Assembly: GCA_947579665.1 (NCBI GenBank)
Contig: OX388343.1
Coordinates: 90,190,254-90,254,253 of the forward strand
DNA from: Sympetrum striolatum
Lineage: Eukaryota; Arthropoda; Insecta; Odonata; Libellulidae
Reading direction: 5' to 3'
Length of the DNA: 64,000 nucleotides
Part shown: piece by piece, positions 48,701 to 61,100 of the stretch
How the letters are laid out: each line of letters opens with the position of its first letter
How positions within the stretch are numbered: the stretch's first letter is position 1
The notes under the pieces: model-generated
Told to the model about the DNA's origin: nothing
Seen by the model: only the letters and a program-made list of their open reading frames with translations
Database searches by the model: none
Position numbers and translations under genes: made by a program

Positions 48701-51154
48701 TATTTATCACCTAGTTAATTTGCATTTATTAAACGAAGAATGGTGTTTCATAATTTAAACTAGTTATTGATACGATTTAAATATGAAGAATATATAAAGA
48801 CCGAGGAAAACTTTGTATTACTTACTAAGAGCAACGCTTCAAGAATATTTGAACCTGGAGTGAAGTAATTTGTAAACCATCGAATGACAAAGTATTCTCC
48901 TGATTATTATGGATTCGAAGACGCTAGAACCTGAAATATGCCACTTTTCATCCACTTGAAGCTATCTTCATAAAATGAAGTTCATTAGAGTTAATTCAGT
49001 CGCCTCGTTCGACCTTCATTGCTAGATTCAATGAATTATCCCTAACTAAGTTCCATTCTCATCGATGCATTCTCTCTTTGCCCGTCGGTCAGAGTTCTCA
49101 TCGCGAATACTCAAACGGCATACGAAGGAGAGCTAATCAGTCGCTCCGATACGCTTTTGCAGAGAGCAAGGATCTGCCAACTCTTTTGTTCGGGAGAGTG
49201 GTTTCACGAATGGCTGCACGTGCATTCTCCGGTGGACATCCGTGCGTAGCAGAAAAAACGACCTTGGAAAATGGCGCGAATAGCGAAGAATTGAGATGAG
49301 CTGCGATAGGGACGCGTGTACCGTCGTGGAAAGTGGAACTAATGGGGAAAAAAATGGGTTTGGAGCAAGGGATGATGCAGGCTTCAAGATGGACGATGAT
49401 TTAGAGACGGAGCAGAATTATTTGATTACCAGTTTTAACACCACTTGAGAACAATTTTATTATAGTCTATGATAGATCATTTCTGACGCTAATTTTTTGG
49501 AATGGCTGATGATTTACTTTTGACTACTTGACTTGACTCACCTAGAATTGTTTAAACGTCATTCTCATAAGCCACTATGGACTCAAATTCTGTCTGATAG
49601 GAAGATTTCTCGGAAGCTTTTCAATTATTGAGGTTCAGTCACCTCACCCTGAATCTGTCGTTCTTGACCGCGACATCCGAAATCCATCGTTTCGTGTAAT
49701 TAATCAAACGTCTGTGATGGATCCCATAAATTAATCCATAACTAGTCTCATCTGCTTCTTCACCTACGATTCTCGAACCTTATTCGAATATATCCTGGGG
49801 GCGGAACATAATATCGTGTTACAAATATGTCCAAATGGTCAAATATACTTTTTATAATTTATTATGGAGGACAGCATAAGCTCAAAGGAAACGTAGAATA
49901 TATATTAACAGGTTTTAAGACTTCACATTTCTAATTTTTAACGATTTAACTCTGTAATGGGATGTTTACAAGTGTACATAACTCTTATTCTATGTAGAGA
50001 GCTCCTCTGTCATTAAGGTACATTAATTAGCCATCGCTTACGTATAGGATTACAGTAACCAATTATTCAGTTTCCTGATGTAAAATACGATAGAAAAATC
50101 ATAAAACTAAAACTAGGATATTAAGATCTTGGCTTTAGTTCATGCAATAATAAGGAGTGGTGGCATTGAAACTATATTCTCTTTTTCATTCGTTTCTCAT
50201 TATCCTCTCTGAATTTTCTGGATGAAAAATCACGGTAATCGTCGGATGATTGCCAATGAAAAGGATTATTAAACACTGTTCCATTAGAATTCATTAACAG
50301 GTTGGTTCTTATTACTAGAATAATTCGTTTAAATCTATTCCACAATTGATTTCTTCAGGATCTAGAAAGTTACATTTGTAGTTTTTTTCTAGATATCCTC
50401 TTATTTTCTATCAAGACCCAGCGGCACTAAAAGAGTTGTAAAATCTCTATTCAGTATCCATGATCGATTGCTTTTCTGCGATTTTGGTGTTATTAATCAT
50501 TATTTGATCTAATGAATAGATTTTTAAAATTATCAAACAATTTCTTTTTATGCTGTTTTATGATCTTAGTTTTGGTACATTTACGACTCGTAGCCGCAAA
50601 AAAATAAAAGGTAACTTGAGAATATAAAATCCATATAATCTGTTTGCCTTCTTTTATTATTCCTTGTACCGCTTAGACTTTCAACACATTGTTTATTTTG
50701 CTAACGAATACGTATTTTGTTATTTTTTTCTCCCGTAGATCCATCCATATCTCTTGTGGATCATTTATCTTATTCGATTCTCCATTGAAAATCACAAACC
50801 AAAATTGTTTTATTCGGAAATCGTCGGAAGGGAAAAAAGAAAGGGGAATAAAAATAGGGAACAGTTCCTCGAATGCTAAAAAAATGCAAAGGGCGAGTGA
50901 AAGTATCGGAGAAACCAAACGACCTTAAAAAGTTGAGGTAACGGTTCCGATGACGCAAATGTAAGGCGGGGAATTTTCGGCTTCGAGATCCGTAAAAGGT
51001 GATCTTAGTGCGACAACGCTTGATGGATTCGTCGAAACTTTAATATTGGGATTCGCGGGAAGATGATAATTCTGAGAACTCGTTGATCTCTAAGAATTTT
51101 ATGTTTGGTTTCGTTCAGAAGGCTTTTTAGCATAGATGTTCACGCGTGAAAGTA
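42713..51154. other. No recognised gene
   Basis: AT-rich DNA with GC-richer islands near 43540-43830, 45000-45420, 46380-46600, 47980-48420, 49000-49400 and 50820-51120. Each holds short open frames (60-105 codons), often on both strands, without known domains. If the exon at 42641 is real, the first part is its intron. Confidence 0.6.
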
Positions 51155-51231
51155 CACTCCTGGCCAAAATTAACGCAGAACCGGCCGTAAGGATCGCTAG
51201 GGAGTTGCTGCGTTAATTTTGGCCAGAAAAG
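51155..51231. mobile_element. Minimal Tc1/mariner-type MITE (77 bp)
   Basis: Two 24-bp terminal inverted repeats, CACTCCTGGCCAAAATTAAC plus GCAG on the left and its near-perfect inverse on the right (4 mismatches, all in the outermost 5 bases), enclose only 29 bp. The element is flanked by TA on both sides (51153-51154 and 51232-51233), the target duplication of the Tc1/mariner superfamily. TGGCCAAAATTA-type termini are common in that superfamily. There is no coding capacity, so it would have been moved by a transposase supplied elsewhere. Confidence 0.85.
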
Positions 51232-51996
51232 TACATAATAAAATCCCTTTGGGATTCGATAAGCACAATCAATGCAAACTTATTGCTCATCAGTGCACTC
51301 ATATATGCTCATATTAGATCATTGTCGATGATTAATGAATATTCTAATTTTTATTCCAAAATCTTAATGCTAAAAAACTTATCATATTTCTAAAATTCAT
51401 AAAATTACAGATTTATTTGAAATTCGTATTTCATGTATACTAAATTGTATGAATAATTATTTGTAGTCTACTGAAATATAAAGCGAGAAAACAAAGAAAT
51501 TCTCCCATTCCATTCAGATTAGGAAAAATCCGTTTTATTCTACGGATTCGCAACTTTATCAATGTCCAAGGCGGTTGAACTAAGCATATGGAAATTGGAG
51601 ACGCAATTTATGGACAGGTTAACCTATAATGATGTAATACTTAACGAAGCGTAATAACTACACATCTTTAGTCGGGCGATATTGAGAACAAAAGTCTCTT
51701 TTTTCATCTAATCATTGAGCTCGAACGTGATCAGAGTAGAGAACATAAGAGGGGGGCTAAATATTTACCATAATGATAAAATAAGATAATACCCGAAGAA
51801 TTTGATTTGCCACGTATGCTGGATGCATTAATCCCGATCGTGGAACCAGATTGTGAGCTCTAATCCCAATACGAAATAAAAAGTTAGCAGAAAAAATTTC
51901 CAGGAAGATTTTATAACGAAACAGAGGTAGTCTAATCCAGCGTTTTCCAGAATTTTCCTCTGTCGAAACTTCACGATTTCTAAAATTCTAACGAAC

Positions 51997-52108
51997 TCTA
52001 AAGACTTAAACAACTTCGTAGGTTATTTTATAGGTAGGTAGAAACTAAATTTATATGAATTCAGCCAATATATGTAAGAACGTACCTCTCTCAGAAAGTC
52101 TTCTAGTT
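51997..52108 (+). repeat. Left copy of a 112-bp inverted repeat
   Basis: By hand alignment this segment matches the inverse of 55169-55280 over all 112 bases with about 10 mismatches and no gap (about 91%). The central TAGGTTATTTTATAGGTAGG block is identical. Left and right copies face each other across 3.06 kb. They are either terminal inverted repeats of a 3.28-kb element or two separate insertions of one short repeat. Confidence 0.85.
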
Positions 52109-55100
52109 TCAAATGTTTCGCGCAGCATTTAATCTCATACGAGGCATGTATCAAGTTCCGTTATTATCTATGGATAACTAATTGAATTAAGTTTAAAAAA
52201 TTGTGCACGTATCTAAAGAACGACGTAGGAGAAAGCCAATACATGTATAAAGTGGTCTATTCAATTTATGGAATAATGATGTATGGAAGTAATTATTAAT
52301 AATTTATGGAAGAATAATTAGTTCGGTAGATTGTCCATCTCTTCCTCTTAAAGCATTGTGTGAGTATAGGAACACAAGTACATTTTCTTTAGTCTCCCCT
52401 CTGATTTTGGGAGTCACGACCGTTGCGAATTTATCTTTGGCGGAAGGATCAGCCGGAACGTGGGCTACGCGAGGTTGATGACCACCTTTCCGAAAGAATG
52501 ACGGATGAGTGGAGAAAAACAAATGGCGAACGTGAGGGAGTGGTGCCAACATGAAATGGTTTCGGGTCTGCAAACGCGGATGTGAGATTCGGAGGATTGA
52601 TACAGACATTCAGACGAAAAAAAGTTTCGAAGTTTATAAACTGCCGGACTATATTTTGTGCGGGCCTCAGCACCTGTTCTTAGAACATGAGTTGATATCA
52701 TCGGTCAAAATATTTCCTCGAAACTAATCCTTGTTATTCTTCCTGCTGTAATACGGGGAATTTTTATATTCCGCACAAACATAGAGGAAGGGTCTCGTCG
52801 TTAATTGATGCATTCACTGGAAGACGTTTTCAAATAAGGAAATGGATTGCTTTCCTTCCGGATGATTTTTAATTGTGTTTGCACCAGTCATTTAGAAGTT
52901 TTCCCTATTCCGACTCACCATTGAGGAAAAATGGGAGTTCTGAGTAGAAAATAACATTCTAGAATTCTCAGTAAAATAAACGTTTATGCTCACGTGTCCT
53001 GTGTACTAATACTTTTGTGTATTAATGGATAGATTTTGACCACCCATTAGTGCATTTTGAGATAACTCCTCTGCAGCACACCAAAAATTACCTTCGTAAT
53101 GCATGTGCATTAATAGTTACTTTTCATGCTACTAATCTAGAGGGAGGAAAATTATTCGAAAACATACTGCAAATTCACCGATGTATTTTTATGGACTGAA
53201 ATTCTATCTTGATATTCACTAGCAATCGTTATCGGTGGCCTCTGGCTATTTTTCTTCTGAATGCTCTATAGGTATGCATTTACGTATTTTTATGAACCCA
53301 AAAATAAATGTTTGCAAAAATTCCATGCGGAAGCGAAGTCTGCTCATCTCCAGTGGCTCACTCAGGTGACTCTTAAAGAACTCATGAACCTCACGAGGAA
53401 TGCACTTAACTCTACACTTTTATGTTGAAATACTGAAACTAGTGATTTCATTTATTTTTTCTCTTAAGCCGTTTTATTGGTTGCGATTTGTAAAATGTGG
53501 AGGGAATTAAGTAAAGGATAATCTACTTTAATTTTGTACAAGCTTACAGAAGCTGATCAAAAATGTAACTTTACGATTTTAACCATATCCATGGTATTAT
53601 TTATCTCAGATTCAAATCGCGATCCTTGTTCAGTATCTGTTACTATCCACCTGACTAAGTTCATAAGGAAGTCTGGAAAGCTCTTCCGTTAACTTTTACT
53701 GTGGTATTTAAAGTCTTAAGTCCATAAGGAAGTATAGCTCGCACTCTCTTAATTTTATTTTATGAATATTTCATATTCATCATTCATAAGAATTTCTTGA
53801 GCATGATGCATACTAAAAAGGTTTTCTTTCCTTTTGCGATTACAATTGCTTACTTCTATGAATAAATTAATTGTAATATTTCACCAAGAAATCATTTCGA
53901 AGAGGAAAATGACTATATCGAATCAGCTACTTCCCAAATGGATTTTGTTGAGAACTGTTTACAAACGTCATAAAATTAACCAAATAACTGTTCTTTACGA
54001 CGAAAGTCAGTTATGAAATTATGAATATGTAGGGCGATGTTAAGAGAGATCTAGATATTTTTCAATTTAATCAAATATTATGCATTTATACAGTATGATA
54101 TAATTTGTTATAATAAATTAAATTGAGGCAAAAAGTGGACTAAACAAGAAAGAAGTTTTCTACCTACGAGTTAACTCTGTACGACAGGAAAGAAATCAAA
54201 TTCTAAGATAGGTGTATTCTCCATCGTTATGTAAATGGTTAAGCAACTGATAGAGTCGGTACAGATGAATACAGCGAGAGAATTTCTGAAAATAAGCTCT
54301 AAAACAAGGCAAAAATTCATACATACTCCATCTTCGCTATGAATGATAAAATAGGAGATCATAAGTTGACTATCAGCTCTCCGAAGAATCAGTTCGGGAG
54401 AAAATTTCCAGGAGTTTCCAGAATCTTAACTCTCACCGCGAAAACAGATTCGGCAAATCACGCTGAATGTTGAAATCATATTGAGGACCCTAAGGAACAG
54501 AATTCCCGCGGCCTTTATAACGTGGAAATCACTTCAAATGAATCCTCGCGGGGATCCATGTGTGGCGACGGTCAAGACGGTGACGCAGTACAGCAGCTGG
54601 GAGATGAGGGCAAGGTCGAGGGACGGAGGTGGACGACATATATCGCGATTGTTTGGAGGAAACTCGCTCCAAGGAAAGAGGCAGCTGTGGGAAGATCTCA
54701 ACGGATCGCGGAATGGACGGGAATCGTAGAAGACAATGGAAACCTGTTTTTGGAGCTCTTCTTTCCCCTTGACCAGCTCCGCTGAGATCTAGCGATGCAT
54801 CTCGGAAAGAACGGATCCTGGTTGGGTTGTAGCCGCGAAATACGTATTGAAGGATTTTCCTAGGTAATCAGTTATTGATTGAATTTCTTACCGAAATTTT
54901 TATTTAATATATGACTGGAAATCGTATACCTTGCCTTTTAAATTGTCAGTCACTATTCCGGAAAGCGTTTCGTTTCTTTTGTTGCTCGGGTACGAGGTTA
55001 CGGAGGGAAGAGTTGTTTTCTCTCTTAAATATTCTGCGGCAAATTTTCGAATTGGTAATAATTTTTACCTTTTCAAATCTTATTCATACTATAATCTATC

Positions 55101-55168
55101 GATTCAGCCGAGATGTTGCTAAAAGACATAATTGAAAATAGATTTCAAAAAGATAAGAGAAGAGAATC
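52109..55168. other. Interior of the 3.3-kb inverted-repeat-bounded segment
   Basis: No transposase or other known domain is visible. Two GC-richer patches (about 52340-52690 and 54430-54850) carry overlapping short frames, the longest about 101 codons on the minus strand at 52304-52609. A small direct repeat, TAAGT(T/C)CATAAGGAAGT, occurs at about 53656 and 53717. If the segment is a transposon it is non-autonomous. Confidence 0.5.
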
Positions 55169-55280
55169 AACTAGAAGACCTTCTGAGAGGGATTCGTTCT
55201 TACAAATACTAGCTGAATTCATGTAAATTTAGTTTCTACCTACCTATAAAATAACCTACGCAGTTGTTTAAGTCTTGAGA
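55169..55280 (-). repeat. Right copy of the 112-bp inverted repeat
   Basis: Inverse partner of 51997-52108. The similarity stops sharply at both ends of the pair, at the same relative positions, which favours a defined repeat unit. I could not identify a target-site duplication outside the pair. Confidence 0.85.
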
Positions 55281-57559
55281 TTTGATTTTTTCACTTATTC
55301 ATACTACCAAAAATTTGATATAAGCACCTAATTGACCTATTAAAACCTTGAATAAAGAATACTTTATCAAGAGGTATAGATTCACCTTTATTTTGTACAG
55401 TGACATCGTATTATTGTACCTCTTTTGTGCTTCTGTATCTGAACGGCGATCTTTCCGTTTAAGTCCGTCGCGATTCCTTTGTGTTTAAATCTGCGCAATC
55501 CATTACGCACGAGATATTTTCCCGCGCTCTCTTACTTTATGTAACAATCGATGCTTGACTTTCATTTTCCCGTAGAATAAGAGATGAAACGAGAGAACGC
55601 GTCTCTCCTTACGTCATTGTCTGCGGCTGAGAAATACATTTGGTTTCTTTGTATTCATTGCGCGTGCCTTTTGATGCTTTCCATTCTTACGAGATGTCTC
55701 TCATTTACTGCTGCTACACTGCCAGGAATTCTGCCAGGGAATTATTGCAACTGTCTTCGCATCCAGTGCAATAAAAAAATTACTTTTATGTTTCAACGGG
55801 AGTCGTACGTCCAGTTTTGAGCTACCTCACATGCATTAAATCTGGTAGTAAACATTAAGACGTACAAATTTTATGATCAGTCTTTTTGTTGTGATCATTG
55901 CAGTGAACGATTGATTAGTAATTAGATATAATTTCTTTGTGAAGAGTATTTGAAACTAAAAAAATTTAATCTCTGTGGGCACCATTAAAGATATTTGAGC
56001 TAATATGGCAAATGATGCTACTAGTTAAAATTGAAAATATGCATAGAATCTCAATTGGTTGCTATTAATGTAAATGTGAAAGATGATTGGTTGGAAAAAA
56101 TAATCAATCTAGTTTATTGCCGTGAGACGGAAATTATTGTAGCGAGATAGGTTCCTGGATTATTTCCTTTTTTATACCTAAACCTAATCATTGAAGTAAT
56201 AATGCTGGACATACATGGAATTCACTTCGGTTGTCGATACAAAATCCTCGAACCTCTTAATATTGGACTGTATCAGATGAGTAGATACTCGCACATGAAA
56301 TAAACAATTTTGGCTTTATTGATTTTGAACATGTTAATTTAACGAAAAGCCAAACCCTTATAAATATTTATAAATACATTTACTACTTACTTACATGACT
56401 TAATTTACTTCAACCTTTTCTTCATTAAGAAGTCAAACATTAGAAGCGGACAACTTTTTTGGTCTTGTCCAAAAGATACCCATCGGTAGATTATTGAAAT
56501 CATACATTCAGTGTGAAAAAAAAATTGGCAGTGTGTGTAAATGAAAATTTTACAAGTCTCTTCGTGAGACTTTCCAGAGTAGACTTTTAATACCCACCCC
56601 ATCTACTGGCAAGGTAAAATGCTACATCAAATATACTCGACTTCGTGGAAGGGAGTCATACAAAATAAAAATCAAGCACTTACTTAGTAACTTCTACAGT
56701 ACCTTATATCTGTGGTTACCAAGTGTTTGATTGTTTTATTTACTAGATAAAGATTTGTTAGGTAAATTTGGGGTGCGGGGTAATATGGGCCTGTGGTAAT
56801 TTAGGGGATACTTCTCAATGATATACATACATTTCTTGAGCTAAATATTGGCAGAATGAGCTGGTAAAGGCACATTTTCTTCGATGAAGTGGTTTTGATC
56901 TCATTAACTATGCAGATAAAAGAAACGAGTTTTCTGACGGAAATTATACATTTAGCCTTGAATAAATAAAAACCGAATCAAGCAAGTTACGGACTTAAAA
57001 CCATCTAAGCTGATTTTAGGTATTGCAACTACTACTTCTTACCTGCTTTCTTCGATAGATTTGAACATTTAATCATCAAATCACAGAATAACTGCAATCA
57101 GTGTTTTCGACTACAATTTTTTATAGTAAAAATTATCTCAAACTTCGGAGTAAACATTTTAATTGTTCTTAATAATACCCTTCCCTTACTTTATCATTCC
57201 ACACGCCTACGTATCTTTAAAGCATGATAAAACTTTACGTGAATCCTCTTTTTTTCATATTACATATATTGATCCTTTATTTGGCCTCAATTCACAAATC
57301 GTTACTCTTTCAATGTGCAATTTAAAACTCAATCGAGGTAAAAATTCCAGTTATCACTATTTGATCGAATCCGTCACTCGAGGGAGGGATTAAAAGTGAG
57401 ATAGGACTTAATCGTCTCAATTTCGATCAATAAAGTCGTCCTATTTTTTCCGTCTGGCACCAATTTCCTGGTATAACCTTCATGACTCGCTTTTGAAAAA
57501 CACCGACTCGGTCTAGTCACTAAAAAGTTACGACCGAAATAGTTAGCATTCCTACGGCG
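55281..57559. other. No recognised gene
   Basis: AT-rich apart from an island near 55440-55820. A GGGGTGCGGGGTAATATGGGCC stretch at about 56769-56790 is reminiscent of the motifs at 36851-37245 but is too short to assign. An imperfect inverted repeat lies at 56661-56741. Confidence 0.55.
56661..56741. repeat. Imperfect short inverted repeat
   Basis: ATAAAAATCAAGCACTT (about 56664-56680) and AAGTGTTTGATTGTTTTAT (56721-56739) are inverted copies with two gaps and one mismatch around a 40-bp centre. It could be a small decayed MITE. No target duplication is clear. Confidence 0.45.
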
Positions 57560-58110
57560 TCGGAGACCTTCCAAATCAGATGACCTCAGAGATCATTAAA
57601 TCCCCAGACAAACATCCTCCTGTTACGTCTGGCACTGGTATCACTCCGTTTCATGAATGCTTTGTTTGACTCCTCTTTCGCCCACGCAAAACGCATTCTG
57701 CTCCATCATCACTTTCCACTTTTCCGTGACGCTCGCTTGACCAGCGAAGCCTCACACACGTACGTGACCATGGAGGATAGGAGCGGTTGGGGAAGGGGAA
57801 AATATGCACGGAGGAGGAGAGAGGGAGGTAGAGGTTTGTCACCCCTGCCTTCACTTTTTTGCTCTCATGTGTTTTTACCTGGAACGGGTCGAGGGGGTGT
57901 GTCGGCATAGCGTGAGATTTTTAACCAATCACCGCCGAGATTCCTTTCTCTTCCGACCACTCAGATGTTCTCCTCCCAGGGACGAGCCCCTTTCCCTCCC
58001 CGATCACTCGATTGACCTTGTTCGAGACCTCATTCTCCTTCTTTACTACCTTGTCCAATTCCGCGACTTTCTTGGCGTTACTCTTTCAACCACTCCTTTT
58101 TGATGGGCGT
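57560..58110. other. GC-richest island of the window
   Basis: About 550 bp with many CpG steps. Three open frames of 85-99 codons overlap on both strands (57651-57908 minus, 57653-57910 plus, 57804-58103 plus). None has a recognisable domain, and simultaneous openness of both strands is typical of composition rather than coding. It could be a regulatory or promoter region or a decayed element. Confidence 0.45.
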
Positions 58111-61100
58111 CAAATCCGATAGAAAGGTGATGGTCATCATAGAGCATTGGGAGTTTGAATCAAACCGCCTTTCGACTCTATTTCTCTCTTCATCAGCCAT
58201 AGGAAGACTAAGCTTCCAGCGTTTCTAAAGAATGTTTAGGGATTTCGCAAATAGTCCCCCAAACAGTTCGTTTGCTCTTCCTCCTACCTCAATAGCGACA
58301 GACGATTGCTGAAGTCTGAAAGAGGGAAGTTTTCTTCGGAAAGCTGTTATCTTACAACAATGGACCACTCGATTGGTTTCCTTGACGAGTTTCGCAGAAA
58401 TAACAGTTTGTCTCTTAATGAATAGTGGTTCGGATGACAGTAAAAGTCAATTAACGGCCCTCATAATGGATTTTTTATAAAATAGTCGCGTTAACAATTA
58501 CATTCATTGTTTTTAACTCTATAAAAACTATTACTCACTATATTTTATAAACTGTACGTGTAAAGTTATGAAAATTTACTTCATATTTAGACTTACTTCA
58601 GGTTCCATTAGTATAATTACTTTATTTTTAGGCCTCAATCCTAAAAGACTCAAAATCTTGGAGTATCTCATGTCTCCCGTTAAAGTCTCTGCTATAAGAG
58701 TTGCGGTGCGCTCAGGGGAGACAGTTCTCTCCAAAATAGTTTACCAAAGGTCATATAACGATTAATCTTATATATTTTATTGTTATTCCGTGGTATCTGA
58801 TTTTCCAACAGAAGTGCTCCTGAGGCTTTGTGAATGCAGGGAAGTAAACTTTTGCTGTTTAAAGAAACCAAACTTTCCAATCCTATTACTGAACTTGTTA
58901 CAATTGGTCTTTCCCTCTTAATTAGTCAGCTGGAAATTAAATTTGGCGAATCTGATTAGTTCTGGATGAATAATTCTTTCATAGTTAGTTAGTTCATTAT
59001 AGGATACTTTCACGAACGGCATCTTATAATTCGAAGATTCCTTTACGATTTATTTACTAAGGAATTTATGAAGTAGAATTGTCTTATGCATCCTTTTTCT
59101 TCTTCCATTTAAAGCTCTAATCTTTGGGAAAAGTTTCAAATTAGTAAATTCTTCGTATGAAATTTAAAGAACGCTCACGATGAAAATAGCTAATATACAA
59201 TTGTTCTATTTTGTATTTGTCATGATTGTTCTTTTGTTAAAACTCCGTTTCTAATATTTTTACGCTAGGTATTTCGTTACATGTTTTATGTTGTTTTTGA
59301 CGTTTTCACATAAATACAGAGAACTTTATCACAAAACTTACCTGTAGTATATTGATTTTTCTTGTTTCTTGTAGTCCATGATATTCGTAAATTCAATAGT
59401 CTACGTATTTTTCGATCCTTTGATATGTGGCTTTATTATTCAAATATCATTTAGTATCTTTTAAGTGAATTAATAGTAACGTAACCAATAATAAGGAAAC
59501 TATTCACGAAGAGCCATCGATTTTTTCTTTCTACTCTTCGGAGTTTTCCCCTTAGTCATAAGGAGGAAAGAACAACGTAAACAGGATATTAAATATCAAT
59601 TATTAAAGAATATTATTCGAGGATAAAGTTTATAACAACAAAAAAGGCAACCCCACGAATTCGACGGCACTTACGGCAAGAGTTAAGGCGAATTATTATT
59701 CCATTCCAATCATCAACCACTCGAAACCATAATGCTCTATAAAATACGGTTTCAGACTTGGAAAACACTGAGTACAAGTTTCACCTCTAATCAAACTTGG
59801 ATCGGCACGCCTCTTCGTAATGCAATTATCTTCTAGAAACGCTTATTTCCTTTTCCCAAAATTTTTAGGTTGTTCAGCATTCCGTTCCTCTTACCTTTCA
59901 CTGTTCACGTGTTCCCCCGTTTGCTCTTGCTCAAGAAAAATAACCCAAAATTGTCCAATTCACTCCTTTCTCCAGGAAACGGGTTGTTCCTTGATTTCGG
60001 ACTACCAGAACAATGAAAGGAATTGGTTTCGCCAAAGAAAGTATCGCCCGTTCTCCCTTCATCGATTTGCTCTCTTTCGATCTTCGTGACGGGCCTCGTT
60101 AATTTTTTTCACGATTTCCATCGGAGGCCAACTCCGACTTGCGATGACTGCATTGATATCGAGACACGTGTGGTCTCTCTGTGCGTTTGAGTTAATAATA
60201 AGTATTCCGTCGCCTAATTATAGCGACCATGCATTTTGATTTGAAAGAAAAAAATTGAATTTCAACTTAACATCCGGAGGGATCGTTTAATCTATGCTGA
60301 TGACTAAGAATTCTCTCTTAAATTCAGTGCAATTTGTAAAAACAAGAGCTTATGAACACAAATTGAATGGTAATATAATCAAACTTCATCTGAAGTTTTG
60401 AGCTTTTTTTCTAAAAATCAGTTTCTTGGCCGTGATATTTAATTTTTCCTCTCTACCAATTATTAATATTTTGCATATTAATGAGCAGTATTATTTTATA
60501 ATTAAGGCAATATTTTAACCATTTTGCATTTTTTGAGGGGCTACTAATTCTTCTACAAATATAGTAAACATTATCACTCAACATGATCGCTAACTATAAT
60601 AAAGGAAAATTAAGGTGGACTATAATTGAGTTCTGAACGAAATTACTGTGAATAACTAAAGAATAATTGCCTGTATAAAGACGAAATTGCTATTTGCAAG
60701 TGTATCATGCTCATATTCGCTATCGGTTTGTCAAAATAAGAGATATATCTTTCTTACTGCGAATAGCACATTTAACGTTTGATGATTCTCGTGAATTGGT
60801 CTTTTTAAACATGAATATTTTTTTAACCAAGGAACGGAGTTTTATCGAAAAATTTGGAAAATATTGTGTGTTGACTTCAAATGACTAATGCATGAAAATG
60901 CAATGAAGTGAATAAAATCAAACCTGAAGAAATAATCTATCCCTTCAAAATACGAATCCGATTGGTTATTGAGTTGTAAAATCTTCTACAAGTAATATCT
61001 GATTTATATCATCAAATAGTCATCAGAAAGGAATTGGTGTCCTTATAATCAAATCAAGAACATTAAATTTGTGGGATAAATTATGAATATCAGGTATTTT

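Noticed and set aside
57651..58103. Three overlapping 85-99 codon frames as genes
   Set aside because: Both strands are open at once, no domain is visible, and the GC-rich composition explains the lack of stops.
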